Source: Microscillaceae bacterium
GTDB taxonomy: Bacteria; Bacteroidota; Bacteroidia; Cytophagales; Microscillaceae
NCBI GenBank assembly: GCA_025455045.1
Contig: JALONJ010000027.1
Coordinates: forward strand, 1-45,024
DNA: 45,024 nt
Reading direction: 5' to 3'
A program made the translations under genes and the position numbers. This document shows positions 1-8,220 of this stretch, piece after piece. Below the pieces are notes generated by a model. That model made no database searches, was not told the origin of the DNA, and saw only the letters and a program-made list of their open reading frames with translations. Every line of letters starts with the position of its first letter. The first letter of the stretch is position 1.

Positions 1-80
1 AATTCAAATTTACGACTAATTTCGAGGAAATTAGCAAAATATTTTAGTAATTTACAACAATCGTTCTAATCTCAAGAAAT

Positions 81-1361
81 ATGCCTTTAAAATTTCATAA
101 TTTGCTGATTTTGGGGCTGTTAGCTCTTAGTTTGACAAGTTGGGCGCAAAACCCCAACCAAGATGCGGCTTTTCGCAAAGCTTGTTTAAAACAAGTTACG
201 GCTCTCAAACCTTCGTATCAAGACCAAACCGCCCAAGGTGTGCCTTATGCTTTGTTTATTCTCAAAGAAGCTAAAGATTGGATAATCATTGTGGCAGATA
301 CCGGCTCATATTATTCATTTCGCAAAACCCCCGAAGTGGATACGCTAGTTCCCAATTCACCGTTTTTTGATTCGGGTTTATGCAAATTATTTCAACCTAA
401 AGTATTGATAATCAAGGAGAAATTTACTCAAGTGGGCGAGTTAATCATTCCGCATTATTATACCATTGACCGCAAATCACGCCGAATGTACCAAGCAATG
501 GACGCAATTGAGACCGGCAATAAGATGAAAAATTTTATCCAACGCGCGGTTACGGGCGTAGGGCAATTATTCAGTTTCAAACCCAAAGCCCCCAAATTAG
601 ATGTTTTGAAACCTTTGCAAGATGCCCAACAAGGTTTAAAACAAGCCCAAAACACCATTGAAACCCTCAAACAAGAAAACGAAAAACTCAAAGCCGAGAA
701 AGCCAAACGCGATAGCCTTGAATTGGCAAAAGCCAAACAAGATTCTACGCTGAAAGCCGTTGCCAAACAAGATTCTATCAAAAAAGCCACCCCAAAAACG
801 GACTCTACAAAAGCCAATTCAAAAAGCCCACAAAAGGCTGATAATCAGGTAATTAAGAAAAATAATCCGAATACAAATTCAAATTCAAATGCTACTACAA
901 AAAATATTAATCCTAATAAAATAAGTCAAAAGACTGATAATCAAGTAGTTAAAAAAAAGGTTGATACCCCTCCGCCTTTTACCGCACGGCTAGATACTGC
1001 CGGATTGAGCAACGATAAAAAAGAAATTGCTCTGATTAGTTATGATATTGATAAAGTGATTTATGAAATTAATTTGCGAAAGGATATAAGTCAATTACAA
1101 AAACAAAAACTAGAATTAGAAGAAAAAAAGAAAGACCTGCAATCCGGTTCGCAAGCTACGGCTAAATCGGAAGCTGTTTTAGATGTCAAGCAAAGAGAGG
1201 AAGATATTTTGCGAATTTTGGAAAATATTGAGCGATTGTTAATGCAAACCCAAATCACCAAAAACTCGGAAATCAGTGTCAAACGCGCGCAATTGCTGGA
1301 TAGACAAACTTATTTACGCAATGAATTGGCAGAACTGCGAAAAAATAATTCTAATTTTTGA
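81..1361 (+). CDS. Secreted coiled-coil protein of unknown function
   Basis: The 426-residue product begins with a signal peptide (hydrophobic run LLILGLLALSL, cleavage probably after SWAQ). It is therefore probably periplasmic or outer-membrane associated. Residues about 25-150 form a globular part I do not recognise. Residues about 175-290 are a charged, low-complexity linker with repeated KQDS units, and about 330-420 are predicted coiled coil (LQKQKLELEEKKKDL). The linker carries two near-identical peptides, KADNQVIKK and KTDNQVVKKK, each encoded by a copy of the window-wide TGATAATCA palindrome (cores at 839 and 935), so the linker seems to have tolerated insertions. A further palindrome copy lies 13 bp after the stop. 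There is no obvious operon partner. No function can be assigned. Confidence 0.8.
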   Translation: MPLKFHNLLILGLLALSLTSWAQNPNQDAAFRKACLKQVTALKPSYQDQTAQGVPYALFILKEAKDWIIIVADTGSYYSFRKTPEVDTLVPNSPFFDSGLCKLFQPKVLIIKEKFTQVGELIIPHYYTIDRKSRRMYQAMDAIETGNKMKNFIQRAVTGVGQLFSFKPKAPKLDVLKPLQDAQQGLKQAQNTIETLKQENEKLKAEKAKRDSLELAKAKQDSTLKAVAKQDSIKKATPKTDSTKANSKSPQKADNQVIKKNNPNTNSNSNATTKNINPNKISQKTDNQVVKKKVDTPPPFTARLDTAGLSNDKKEIALISYDIDKVIYEINLRKDISQLQKQKLELEEKKKDLQSGSQATAKSEAVLDVKQREEDILRILENIERLLMQTQITKNSEISVKRAQLLDRQTYLRNELAELRKNNSNF

Positions 1362-1496
1362 TTTATAAATAATTGATTATCAAATATTTATACAAATTAT
1401 ACTCAGAAAAAAGCTGGTTTTGTCAAGATTGATTTTCAAGTAATTAAAAAAACTATTCACTTTACATTATTCACTATTCATTATCTATCTATATGT

Positions 1497-4400
1497 ATGA
1501 AAGAAATTAGCATCAGCCAAAAGCGCACTACTTTATTTATTTGGGGAGGATTGATTGGCTTAAGTCTGGCATTTTATAACCTGACTACTTTGGGTTTATT
1601 TTTCCAACAACTCTCGCGCGCCGAATTTTTGCAAGCTATGATTGGGGCAGGAATTGCGGGTATGATTTTGTATCGAATTTTTGCTTTTTTTCAGTTATAT
1701 TCCTCTATATATAATGTAGGGCTTATTTTTTTGGGATTTATCAGTTTGTTTTTGGCGGGCTATTGGCTGGCTTATGAAACTGCGGCGAGTGGCTCGGCTT
1801 GGCGACAGATGGCTTTGATGGGTGGATTATTGGGGCTTATTCCTATCAATAATTTACTCAATTTGATTTTTTGGGGAACTACCGAGCGAATACTAACTAC
1901 CGAAGAATTTAAAACCAATCGAGATTGGATAAATGGTGGCTGGTTGGCAATGCAAGTTCTGGCTTGGGTCTTGATAGCCTTGCTGCTGAATCAATGGACT
2001 TTGACCAATGGAATGGGTTTGATTTTGAGTGCAGCTTTTGGTTTTTCAGTTTTTGTGGGATTTATTTATCTGGGAGGGCAATTTCCTTATTTGAAGCACA
2101 TCATTACCAATCCGCAGTATGTCCACGCCCACAATAGTTGGGATAAATTGTACAAAAAATCTTATTTTTTGTATTTGGCAGGTTTGACCAGCCTAGCCAG
2201 TATTTTGATATTGAGTATCGATTACTTGTTTTTCGTATTTACCCAACACAATTATTTCAATTCGCAAACCAAAGTTTTTGAAATCAACAAATTTGTGCGG
2301 TTTTTGGGGCTTTGGTCGGCTTTTGCCTTGATTGCCGGTTTTGCTTTGCGGTTTTGGGCTTACCGCCCGATTGTGCGTAATTATGGCTTGCGGGTGGGTA
2401 TGCTGGTATTGCCGATGGCTTTGGGCTTTTTTTGTTTGGTAATATTGGGGCTAAGTTTGAGTTATTCTTCCGATGAAAAAATTTTGACGGCTACCATTCT
2501 TTTTATGCTCTTGGTGATTTGTAAGCTCATTAGAGAAATTGTGTATGAGGGCTTGCAAGTGCCTATTTATCGAGTATATTTATTACCGATTGATAGTGAG
2601 TTGCGTTTAGATATCCAATTGCGTTTAGATGGTTTTTGGGCAAACTTGGGTTTGATTTTGGGAGCATCTATGTTGTACCTGATGTTGGAAGTTGAAGCCA
2701 ATTTATGGCTACCGATAATTTTTGGAATTACAGTGGCTCTGACTTTGGTCTTGGTTGTTTGGTATTTGCACGAAGCCTATAAAAAAGAATTGCAAAGCGT
2801 ATTGAGCAAAAATCAAGGCAAAACTTTGATAAGCGAAAAAGGCAAATATGTAACTTTGGAAGAAAAAATCTTAGACAATATCCGCCGAGTGCCAGTCAAA
2901 AACATCAATTTACACTTAAATATCTTGCGTATTTTGAATCCTTTGGTGTATAAAACCGCTATTTTGCGCTTGTTGGACACTCCCGAGCAAAAAATTCAGA
3001 GCCTTTTGCGTAATTCCAACCAAAATATCCAAGCCGTAGTCGATTTTACCAATAAAAAAGTTCGAGACCTTAGCGTAAGCAAAGATACCAATGAAATAGC
3101 TTTGGCTCTGTATCGCAAAACCCGCCAACTTGCCAATGAACGAAGTAAACAAAGTATGATAAAAGATGAAAAATTAGAAAATCTAATTTTTTATGTAGAT
3201 GAAAAAGTGCGTCAAATTGCGATCGATGGCAAAATGTATAACCTCAATACCGGCTCGACTTATGGACGTGAAGACTCGGAAACTGAGTTTTTTGTCAAAC
3301 AAATTGCCGAAGAACTCGACCTCAAAATTTATCAAACCGCCACCCAATTGTTCAAAGACATTCAGCATTTGACCCTCGATATCAATGAGCCTTTGCTTAG
3401 AACCGCCCTTTTTGAAGCCCAAAAATGGTGTATTTTGGAGGCTATTCCTTTGTTATATATTTTAATTAATTCCAAATATTATGCAGTATTGCACAATGCC
3501 GAATTGGTACAAAAGACCTATGAGCTATTGCGAGGTGCTGAATACCGATTGGAACGCATTAAATACATTCAACAATTGACTTTTTCAAAACTTGAGAATG
3601 AACGTATTTTTGGGGCATTGCTTACGGCTTACGCCAGCGATGAATATAAACCACAGTTGTTAAACCAATTGTTTCAAGATGAATCGTATTGGGTCAAGTA
3701 TTATTCATTGATTGCCACTGCCCACTCCGAAGCCCCTGAGTTGCAAAATATATTGATTGACCGCTTGGCAAATCCATTGTTTAGCAATTTGGCTTTTGCT
3801 ATTTTGACAGCCTCGGGCGAAAAAGTGCTAAATGCCTTAGAATCAGCCTTTTATATGACTGGGCAAAAAGAAATTATCCAAATCAGAATTGTCCAAATTT
3901 ATGGACTCATCGGCTCGGAGCAAGCCATTGAGTTTTTGTTGCGCAAAATCAATTATTCCAACCAAAATGTAAGAGCGATGGTGATTGAAATGTTGAGCAA
4001 ATGTGGACTGGGAATTCCGCAGAAATACCGCCGCAACATCAGCCAAGAAATCGAGAACACCTGTGAAGCATTGGTTTGGAATATGTCGGTCTATTTGGAT
4101 TTAGAAAGAGTCAACTCCGAAGAAACTTTGCTCAAAGCAATGAAATCGGAAATTGATAATAACTACACCCAAATTTTTGACTTGATGATGCTCATATACG
4201 ACTCACAATCGGTAGAAATTGTCCGCGAAAATGTAAATAGTGGCAATGCCGATAAAGCCGATTTTGCCGGTGAGTTGTTGGATATTTTCTTGGAAGATAC
4301 CACCAAACCCTTGTTGATTCCCTTGCTCAATACTGCCGATTATGCTACCAAAGTAGCCCAAACCCAATATATTTTTCCGACCGAACCACTCAAACCTGAA

Positions 4401-5087
4401 GAAGCACTGATAAGCTTGGTACAACGCGACTATCGTTGGGTCAATATTTGGACCAAAGCCTGCGCACTATATGAACTATTGCAAGGCAAAAATCTTCCCG
4501 ACAATCAAATATTTGCCGCCAACTTGCCCAATCCCGAAGTAGTTTTGCGCGAAATTGCAAGCAAAGCCCTCCAAAAACTCAACGGCAATGAATACAAAGC
4601 CCAATATCAGCCTATTTATCGACAAAAACGCTACGCTTTTGTGGAAGAAACCATCAATCAAATAAGCGAAGAAGTGCTGAATGAAGATGTGCCGAACTTA
4701 AAATTTGAAATTGCTAAATTTTTCCAAGAAATACCCGGATTTAGTCGAATTCCCGGGTTAATATTGGCAAGAATTGCGGCACATACCGAAATTATCTCAG
4801 CCGAAGCCGGACAAATCATTGTCGAAAACCTTGAAATTTGGAAAATGGATTATTATGCCGTTTATTCCGGCGAAGTAGTTTTGCAACAAAACCAAGTAGC
4901 CCTTGCCAAATTTTTGCCCAAAACGCTGATTCATAGTTTGCCCTACATTCCTGAAAATCAGGCAAATATCACTTTACAAGCCCAAACTTCGGCAATTCTT
5001 TATCGGATTCCACAGGCTGAGTTGCACGAATTGATGTCGTTTTATGAAGAAATCCCCATTTCATTGTTAGCAATAGACAAGGCTTAA
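1497..5087 (+). CDS. Large membrane protein: transporter-like N-terminus, HEAT-like repeats, C-terminal cNMP-binding-like domain
   Basis: 1196 residues in three parts. Residues about 1-430 hold roughly a dozen hydrophobic segments resembling the ATP/ADP-translocase-like or MFS-like fold found fused to HEAT repeats in Bacteroidota and cyanobacteria. Residues about 470-1050 are helical repeats of HEAT type (for example EIIQIRIVQIYGLIGSEQAI). Residues about 1060-1190 resemble a cyclic-nucleotide-binding beta-roll (IPGLILARIAAHTEIISAEAG, YAVYSGEVVL) but without a clear phosphate-binding cassette arginine, so ligand binding is doubtful. The start at 1497 is chosen because the ATG at 1493 is out of frame. 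Transport function is inferred from related architectures and the substrate is unknown; a sensor or scaffold role is equally possible. Confidence 0.8.
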   Translation: MKEISISQKRTTLFIWGGLIGLSLAFYNLTTLGLFFQQLSRAEFLQAMIGAGIAGMILYRIFAFFQLYSSIYNVGLIFLGFISLFLAGYWLAYETAASGSAWRQMALMGGLLGLIPINNLLNLIFWGTTERILTTEEFKTNRDWINGGWLAMQVLAWVLIALLLNQWTLTNGMGLILSAAFGFSVFVGFIYLGGQFPYLKHIITNPQYVHAHNSWDKLYKKSYFLYLAGLTSLASILILSIDYLFFVFTQHNYFNSQTKVFEINKFVRFLGLWSAFALIAGFALRFWAYRPIVRNYGLRVGMLVLPMALGFFCLVILGLSLSYSSDEKILTATILFMLLVICKLIREIVYEGLQVPIYRVYLLPIDSELRLDIQLRLDGFWANLGLILGASMLYLMLEVEANLWLPIIFGITVALTLVLVVWYLHEAYKKELQSVLSKNQGKTLISEKGKYVTLEEKILDNIRRVPVKNINLHLNILRILNPLVYKTAILRLLDTPEQKIQSLLRNSNQNIQAVVDFTNKKVRDLSVSKDTNEIALALYRKTRQLANERSKQSMIKDEKLENLIFYVDEKVRQIAIDGKMYNLNTGSTYGREDSETEFFVKQIAEELDLKIYQTATQLFKDIQHLTLDINEPLLRTALFEAQKWCILEAIPLLYILINSKYYAVLHNAELVQKTYELLRGAEYRLERIKYIQQLTFSKLENERIFGALLTAYASDEYKPQLLNQLFQDESYWVKYYSLIATAHSEAPELQNILIDRLANPLFSNLAFAILTASGEKVLNALESAFYMTGQKEIIQIRIVQIYGLIGSEQAIEFLLRKINYSNQNVRAMVIEMLSKCGLGIPQKYRRNISQEIENTCEALVWNMSVYLDLERVNSEETLLKAMKSEIDNNYTQIFDLMMLIYDSQSVEIVRENVNSGNADKADFAGELLDIFLEDTTKPLLIPLLNTADYATKVAQTQYIFPTEPLKPEEALISLVQRDYRWVNIWTKACALYELLQGKNLPDNQIFAANLPNPEVVLREIASKALQKLNGNEYKAQYQPIYRQKRYAFVEETINQISEEVLNEDVPNLKFEIAKFFQEIPGFSRIPGLILARIAAHTEIISAEAGQIIVENLEIWKMDYYAVYSGEVVLQQNQVALAKFLPKTLIHSLPYIPENQANITLQAQTSAILYRIPQAELHELMSFYEEIPISLLAIDKA

Positions 5088-5109
5088 GGAATAAATCAGT
5101 AAAAAATTG

Positions 5110-5134
5110 TAACTATCTGACTATCAATTAGTTA
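5110..5134. repeat. Near-perfect copy of the 25-bp palindrome
   Basis: TAACT, ATC, TGACTATCA, ATT, AGTTA, with the outer arms extended to TGTAACT/AGTTACA. The copy lies between the convergent ends of the large membrane protein gene and the small gene on the minus strand, and could serve as a bidirectional terminator as well as a member of the family. Confidence 0.75.
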
Positions 5135-5480
5135 CATTTTTTACTTCTTCAACAATAGACTCACCTTGCGAAAAATCGCCCGATGTCCATTGCCAAACTT
5201 CGTGCAAACGGATGCGCCCGTCTGCCAAAATTTCGGGTGTCGAATGGCATTTGCCAGTCATAAATTCACCGTTTTGATTGAGGTGTTGGTAAAGCATCTC
5301 CAAGTTGTCTTCGGCATCTACTTTGGCAATCAAAGTTCCGATTTCGATACCACCGCCGCTATAATTTGCCCATACGCGGTCATTGACTTGGTGATAATAA
5401 AAAGTAGTATCGCCATTGACTTCGCCATTGGGGGTATTTTGGACGGACTTAAAAATTCGGTGGTTATAATCAATGCGCAT
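5124..5480 (-). CDS. Small conserved protein of the family often labelled 'n-acetylglutamate synthase'
   Basis: 118 residues. The sequence has the pattern I associate with a compact Bacteroidota/Firmicutes family frequently auto-named n-acetylglutamate synthase: FYYHQ followed by VWANYSGGGIEIGTLIAKVD, then LYQHLNQNGEFMTGKC, ending in RLHEVWQWTSGDFSQGESIVEE. There is no acetyltransferase (GNAT) signature, so the enzymatic label is doubtful; the fold is more probably a small all-beta domain. Its 3' end overlaps the arm of a dispersed palindrome, and another palindrome (core 5519) lies about 40 bp upstream of the ATG. It appears monocistronic. Recognition of the family is from sequence pattern; the function is unknown. 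Confidence 0.75.
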   Translation of the reverse strand: MRIDYNHRIFKSVQNTPNGEVNGDTTFYYHQVNDRVWANYSGGGIEIGTLIAKVDAEDNLEMLYQHLNQNGEFMTGKCHSTPEILADGRIRLHEVWQWTSGDFSQGESIVEEVKNVTN

Positions 5481-5553
5481 AAAAAATTAATCAGTATTAA
5501 AAAAAAATCATAACTCATTGATAATCAATAGATTATAAAAATGACTGCTAGAC

Positions 5554-6167
5554 TCATTCCTCATTCAAATGCGAAGGTTTGAAACCCACCGAATTGCTAT
5601 TGGCTTTGGCGATGAGTTTGTTGGTCGTTTCGTCCAGTTTATCAAATACTTCGGTAAACATCGTGGCAATCATTTCAAATCGCTTGTCGTAAACCGTGAT
5701 TTTTTGCTTAAAATCCTGATTTTCTTTGACCAAATCATCGTGGCGGCGCACCAATAATTTATGCTCGGCTTGTAATTCATAGTATAAGTTGGCTAATTGT
5801 GGATTCTTCTTTGGAAATTTTCAAATGCTCTAGCAATTGCAATTCCTACCGCAATCGCTCGGTCAGAGCGCAAAATAAAAGCCAAAGTCAAAGCCCCCGC
5901 ATACGTATATACATAAGGAGCAATGGGCGAAAACCTGATTTTTGCCAAATGCTCATAGTTTTGGGCAAGAAATGATTGCTCATCTTTGGTGAGTTGGAAA
6001 CGAAAATCATCAGGAAACCTTTGAATGTTTCTTTTCACTCTCTCATTAAGATGTCCGGTTTCTACTTCAAAAAAAATTGCCAAATCGGTATCGGTCATCA
6101 CTGAAGCCTCTCGAATTTGAATAATTCGATTTTCAACTTCCTCCACTTTTACGATTTCATATTCCAT
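5554..6167 (-). pseudogene. ORF6N-domain protein gene split by a frameshift
   Basis: The first 124 codons (6167 to about 5800) encode an ORF6N domain, a phage-type DNA-binding or antirepressor-associated domain: VMTDTDLAIFFEVETGHLNE, VKRNIQRFPDDFRFQLTKDE. The frame then hits a stop at 5793-5795 just after ENFQRRIHN. One frame over, the protein continues as KNPQLANLYYELQAEHKLL and on to VRRHDDLVKENQDFKQK, ending at 5554 with NSVGFKPSHLNEE, the expected coiled C-terminus. Restoring one A (CAAAGAAG to CAAAAGAAG near 5808) joins the halves. The intact paralogue at 7038-7619 supports this. The lesion could be a real mutation or an assembly error in a short A run. A perfect 25-bp palindrome lies 21 bp upstream of the ATG. 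Confidence 0.8.
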
Positions 6168-6188
6168 TTTAAAGGTCAGTTTTAGAGG

Positions 6189-6213
6189 AGGTTATCGCAA
6201 TTTGCGATAACCT
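6189..6213. promoter_or_regulatory. Perfect 25-bp palindrome, arm AGGTTATCGCAA
   Basis: Two 12-nt arms (AGGTTATCGCAA and its complement) flank one central T. It lies 21 bp upstream of the ORF6N gene start, on the promoter or leader side, which suits an operator; no T-run follows on either strand, so a terminator is less likely. The same arms recur at 6379-6407. Confidence 0.7.
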
Positions 6214-6378
6214 TTATAAAAATTTAGGTATTCAAATTTACAAAAAATCGCGCATAAAAAACTTAAATTTTGAACATAATTAATCTACTCGGCAAAAAAA
6301 GGTAATTTAGAATGTTTTTTTGATAAATATTTAAACAATAATTAAAATTATTAGATTTTAATTACACTTTCATTTTGC

Positions 6379-6407
6379 CGAGGTTATCGCAAATTGCGAT
6401 AACCTCG
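6379..6407. promoter_or_regulatory. Second palindrome, 29 bp, same 12-nt arms
   Basis: CG plus the arm AGGTTATCGCAA, a central A, then the exact complement plus CG. The core 25 bp equals the copy at 6189 except for the central base, which is its complement. The two centres are 192 bp apart. Two identical long palindromes in one divergent control region suggest a paired operator for a dimeric regulator. Confidence 0.7.
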
Positions 6408-6601
6408 TAGCAAATTAAAACAATCTAAATAACTTTTCAAAAGAATCTTAACTTAACTAACTAGATTAAAAATTTCTTTGAAAGTATTTTTTATTCTGTT
6501 TAAAAAAAATATTTTAAAAATTTATTGCTAAATATTTGGAAATAAAAAGTATTGTATCTTTATTTGAAAGTAAATTTTACTTACAAAGTAATTTTTAAAT
6601 T

Positions 6602-6916
6602 ATGAAAAAGAAAGAGTTTGTAAATAACCTATCCGACTTAGCCCCGATGCTCGACCCCGAAAACGTAGTAACGGAGTATCGATTGCCCAAAGATTTTAAA
6701 GAAAAAACCGGGATGGATGCCCGCCGATTTTGGCATTTGTGGAAAAACCCCGAGGAGCAAATGACCTTGCCCGAAGCCCAAGCCTTAGCCGAGTATTTTT
6801 CGGATACTTCGGGTAAAAGTATTAATATGACCGATTTTTTTGCGGAAAAAGGCAATGATACAAGCATTGAAGACGTGTTTAGCGCGCGCGAAGCCAAGAA
6901 AAAGAAAGAAGACTAA
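6602..6916 (+). CDS. Small HTH-like protein, paralogue A
   Basis: 104 residues. Residues about 30-85 read like a short helix-turn-helix domain: LPKDFKEKTGMDARRFWHLW, then MTLPEAQALAEYFSDTSG and INMTDFF, the pattern seen in small XRE-like proteins where a helical DNA-binding unit is followed by an '(E/D)A..IAEYF' helix. It shares this layout with the 7795-8079 product (FTEETGIQPKRLMSILNNVK, SLDEAVIIAEMLSKKYG), so the two are paralogues. The C-terminus is very basic (REAKKKKED). It is transcribed away from the ORF6N pseudogene across the double-palindrome region and is followed by a likely terminator. DNA binding is inferred from the pattern only. Confidence 0.7.
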   Translation: MKKKEFVNNLSDLAPMLDPENVVTEYRLPKDFKEKTGMDARRFWHLWKNPEEQMTLPEAQALAEYFSDTSGKSINMTDFFAEKGNDTSIEDVFSAREAKKKKED

Positions 6917-6939
6917 ACCCCTGCCACCGACCCAGGCAA

Positions 6940-6970
6940 AGCTCCTCATAGTAGGTGGGGAGTTTTTTTT
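6940..6970 (+). terminator. Intrinsic terminator after small HTH-like gene A
   Basis: CTCCTCA pairs with TGGGGAG and is followed by eight T. Just before it (6919-6932) lies CCCTGCCACCGACC, a 14-mer found again at 8157-8170. Confidence 0.65.
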
Positions 6971-7037
6971 GAAATTTTGTAAGTAGTTGATTGTCAGGCA
7001 TTTTCTAGAGGTAATCATTTGTATTGCTCACCTCGAC

Positions 7038-7619
7038 TCATTTATCTTCAGAATTTGCTTTAAACTCAAAACCAATTTTATTAAAAGGTTTAACCTTGTT
7101 TTCTTCAAGGTCTTTCAATTTATGAAATATTGCCTCAAAACGCACATTATCATATTCTTCTCGTAGTTGAGATTCGGAGAACTGTCTTTGCAAATTGGCG
7201 AATTTTACTTTTAAAACGTCTATTTCTTCTCGTAAACTTTTCTGTTGAAATTTCTCAATTAATAAAGCATCAAATAAGCGAATAATTTGAAGGTGAATTT
7301 GTTTGGCTTTGCTGGTTCTGAGTACAGTAGGTATCATATATACGCCTAATCGAGTATAAGCGTAAGGGAGATAGCGCGAATATTTAATACTATCGAGGTG
7401 ACCATTTGAAATGGTCACCTCCATTTTCTCATCTTTGGTAAGTTGAAACACGAAATCTTCTGGGAAAAGTTCAGGGTTATTTTTTACATTTTGGTTAAGA
7501 TCTGAAGTTTCTATCCCATAAAAATCAGCCAAAGTTCTATCAATTATCACCGAAACTCCTCTTAATTCTATAACTAAGGACTCAAATTCCTCCCGTAAAA
7601 TGACTCGATTTTCTTCCAT
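7038..7619 (-). CDS. ORF6N-domain DNA-binding protein
   Basis: 193 residues. The N-terminal 100 residues are an ORF6N domain (VIIDRTLADFYGIETSDLNQ, VKNNPELFPEDFVFQLTKDE, then the AYTRLGVYMIPTVLRTSKAK helix region). Residues 110-175 are coiled coil (EEIDVLKVKFANLQRQFSES) and the end is FNKIGFEFKANSEDK. ORF6N domains occur in phage antirepressor/KilA-N-type proteins and in many Bacteroidota chromosomal copies, and are thought to bind DNA. It is the intact relative of the frameshifted gene at 5554-6167. It is divergent from the HTH-like gene at 7795, repeating the arrangement next door. A dispersed palindrome (core 7638) sits 18 bp upstream of the ATG. Confidence 0.8.
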   Translation of the reverse strand: MEENRVILREEFESLVIELRGVSVIIDRTLADFYGIETSDLNQNVKNNPELFPEDFVFQLTKDEKMEVTISNGHLDSIKYSRYLPYAYTRLGVYMIPTVLRTSKAKQIHLQIIRLFDALLIEKFQQKSLREEIDVLKVKFANLQRQFSESQLREEYDNVRFEAIFHKLKDLEENKVKPFNKIGFEFKANSEDK

Positions 7620-7794
7620 TTAGATTATTTAATTAATTGATTATCAATGAGTTAAAACTTATAAATATACTAAATGCTACCTGTTTTGGCAAATATTAAC
7701 TATAAAGTTTTTTACAAATTTTCGTAAATAATTTGGATATTCCAAAAAATAATTTTTCCTTTGAATAAATTATTCGGAAGAAAAATTTAAAAAT

Positions 7795-8079
7795 ATGAAA
7801 AAGTTTAAAAATGCAATTGTAGATGTAATTGCAAAATACGAACCAGAGAATATTCAAGTTACCTATAATTTGGCGAATTCGGAAGAAAAAGAATTTTCTT
7901 ATAAAAATGTAAAAGAATTTACTGAAGAAACTGGGATTCAGCCTAAAAGATTGATGTCTATTTTAAATAATGTAAAAGTTGTTTCATTAGACGAAGCCGT
8001 GATTATAGCGGAAATGCTATCAAAAAAATATGGAATGGAAATCAAAGCTACAGATTTGATAAAAGAAGTAAAAGAATAG
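7795..8079 (+). CDS. Small HTH-like protein, paralogue B
   Basis: 94 residues. The central part (FTEETGIQPKRLMSILNNVK followed by SLDEAVIIAEMLSKKYG and IKATDLI) has the same layout as the product of 6602-6916 and resembles a compact helix-turn-helix unit. It is transcribed divergently from the intact ORF6N gene, with a 175-bp shared control region that contains a dispersed palindrome but not the AGGTTATCGCAA palindrome of the first pair. A further palindrome (core 8098) begins 18 bp after the stop. DNA binding is inferred. A toxin-antitoxin-like relationship to the ORF6N partner is possible but not shown. Confidence 0.7.
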   Translation: MKKFKNAIVDVIAKYEPENIQVTYNLANSEEKEFSYKNVKEFTEETGIQPKRLMSILNNVKVVSLDEAVIIAEMLSKKYGMEIKATDLIKEVKE

Positions 8080-8153
8080 ATTATCTAAATAAAATTTTGA
8101 TTATCAACGACTTATTAAATGATACAAATAACTTAACCCCCCTAAAAAGCAAA

Positions 8154-8185
8154 AAGCCCTGCCACCGACCAAAGTTACAAGGCTT
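8154..8185 (-). other. Hairpin containing the GCCACCGAC sequence
   Basis: AAGCC (8154-8158) pairs with GGCTT (8181-8185) around CTGCCACCGACC. On the minus strand the stem is followed by TTTTTGCTTTTT, so a minus-strand terminator is possible, although no minus-strand gene ends here. It is also the leader of the 8221 gene. The 14-mer is shared with 6919-6932. Confidence 0.4.
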
Positions 8186-8220
8186 GATTGCTCAATTTCA
8201 GAATGTTAACTCTTAAAATT

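Larger units (their letters stand above)
6168..6601. other. 434-bp divergent intergenic region
   Basis: The stretch separates the ORF6N pseudogene (leftward) from the small HTH-like gene (rightward). It is very AT-rich and carries the two identical-arm palindromes at 6189 and 6379. There is also an inverted repeat CTCGGCAAAA/TTTTGCCGAG at 6290-6299 and 6373-6382, whose right arm overlaps the second palindrome. I see no reading frame of convincing composition here. Confidence 0.6.

Noticed and set aside
5124-5480. Calling the 118-residue protein a true N-acetylglutamate synthase
   Set aside because: No GNAT acetyl-CoA motif and far too short. The name is known to me only as an automatic label.
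5793-5820. Programmed frameshift in the ORF6N gene
   Set aside because: No slippery heptamer followed by a structure was seen. A simple one-base loss explains the break and the paralogue is unbroken.
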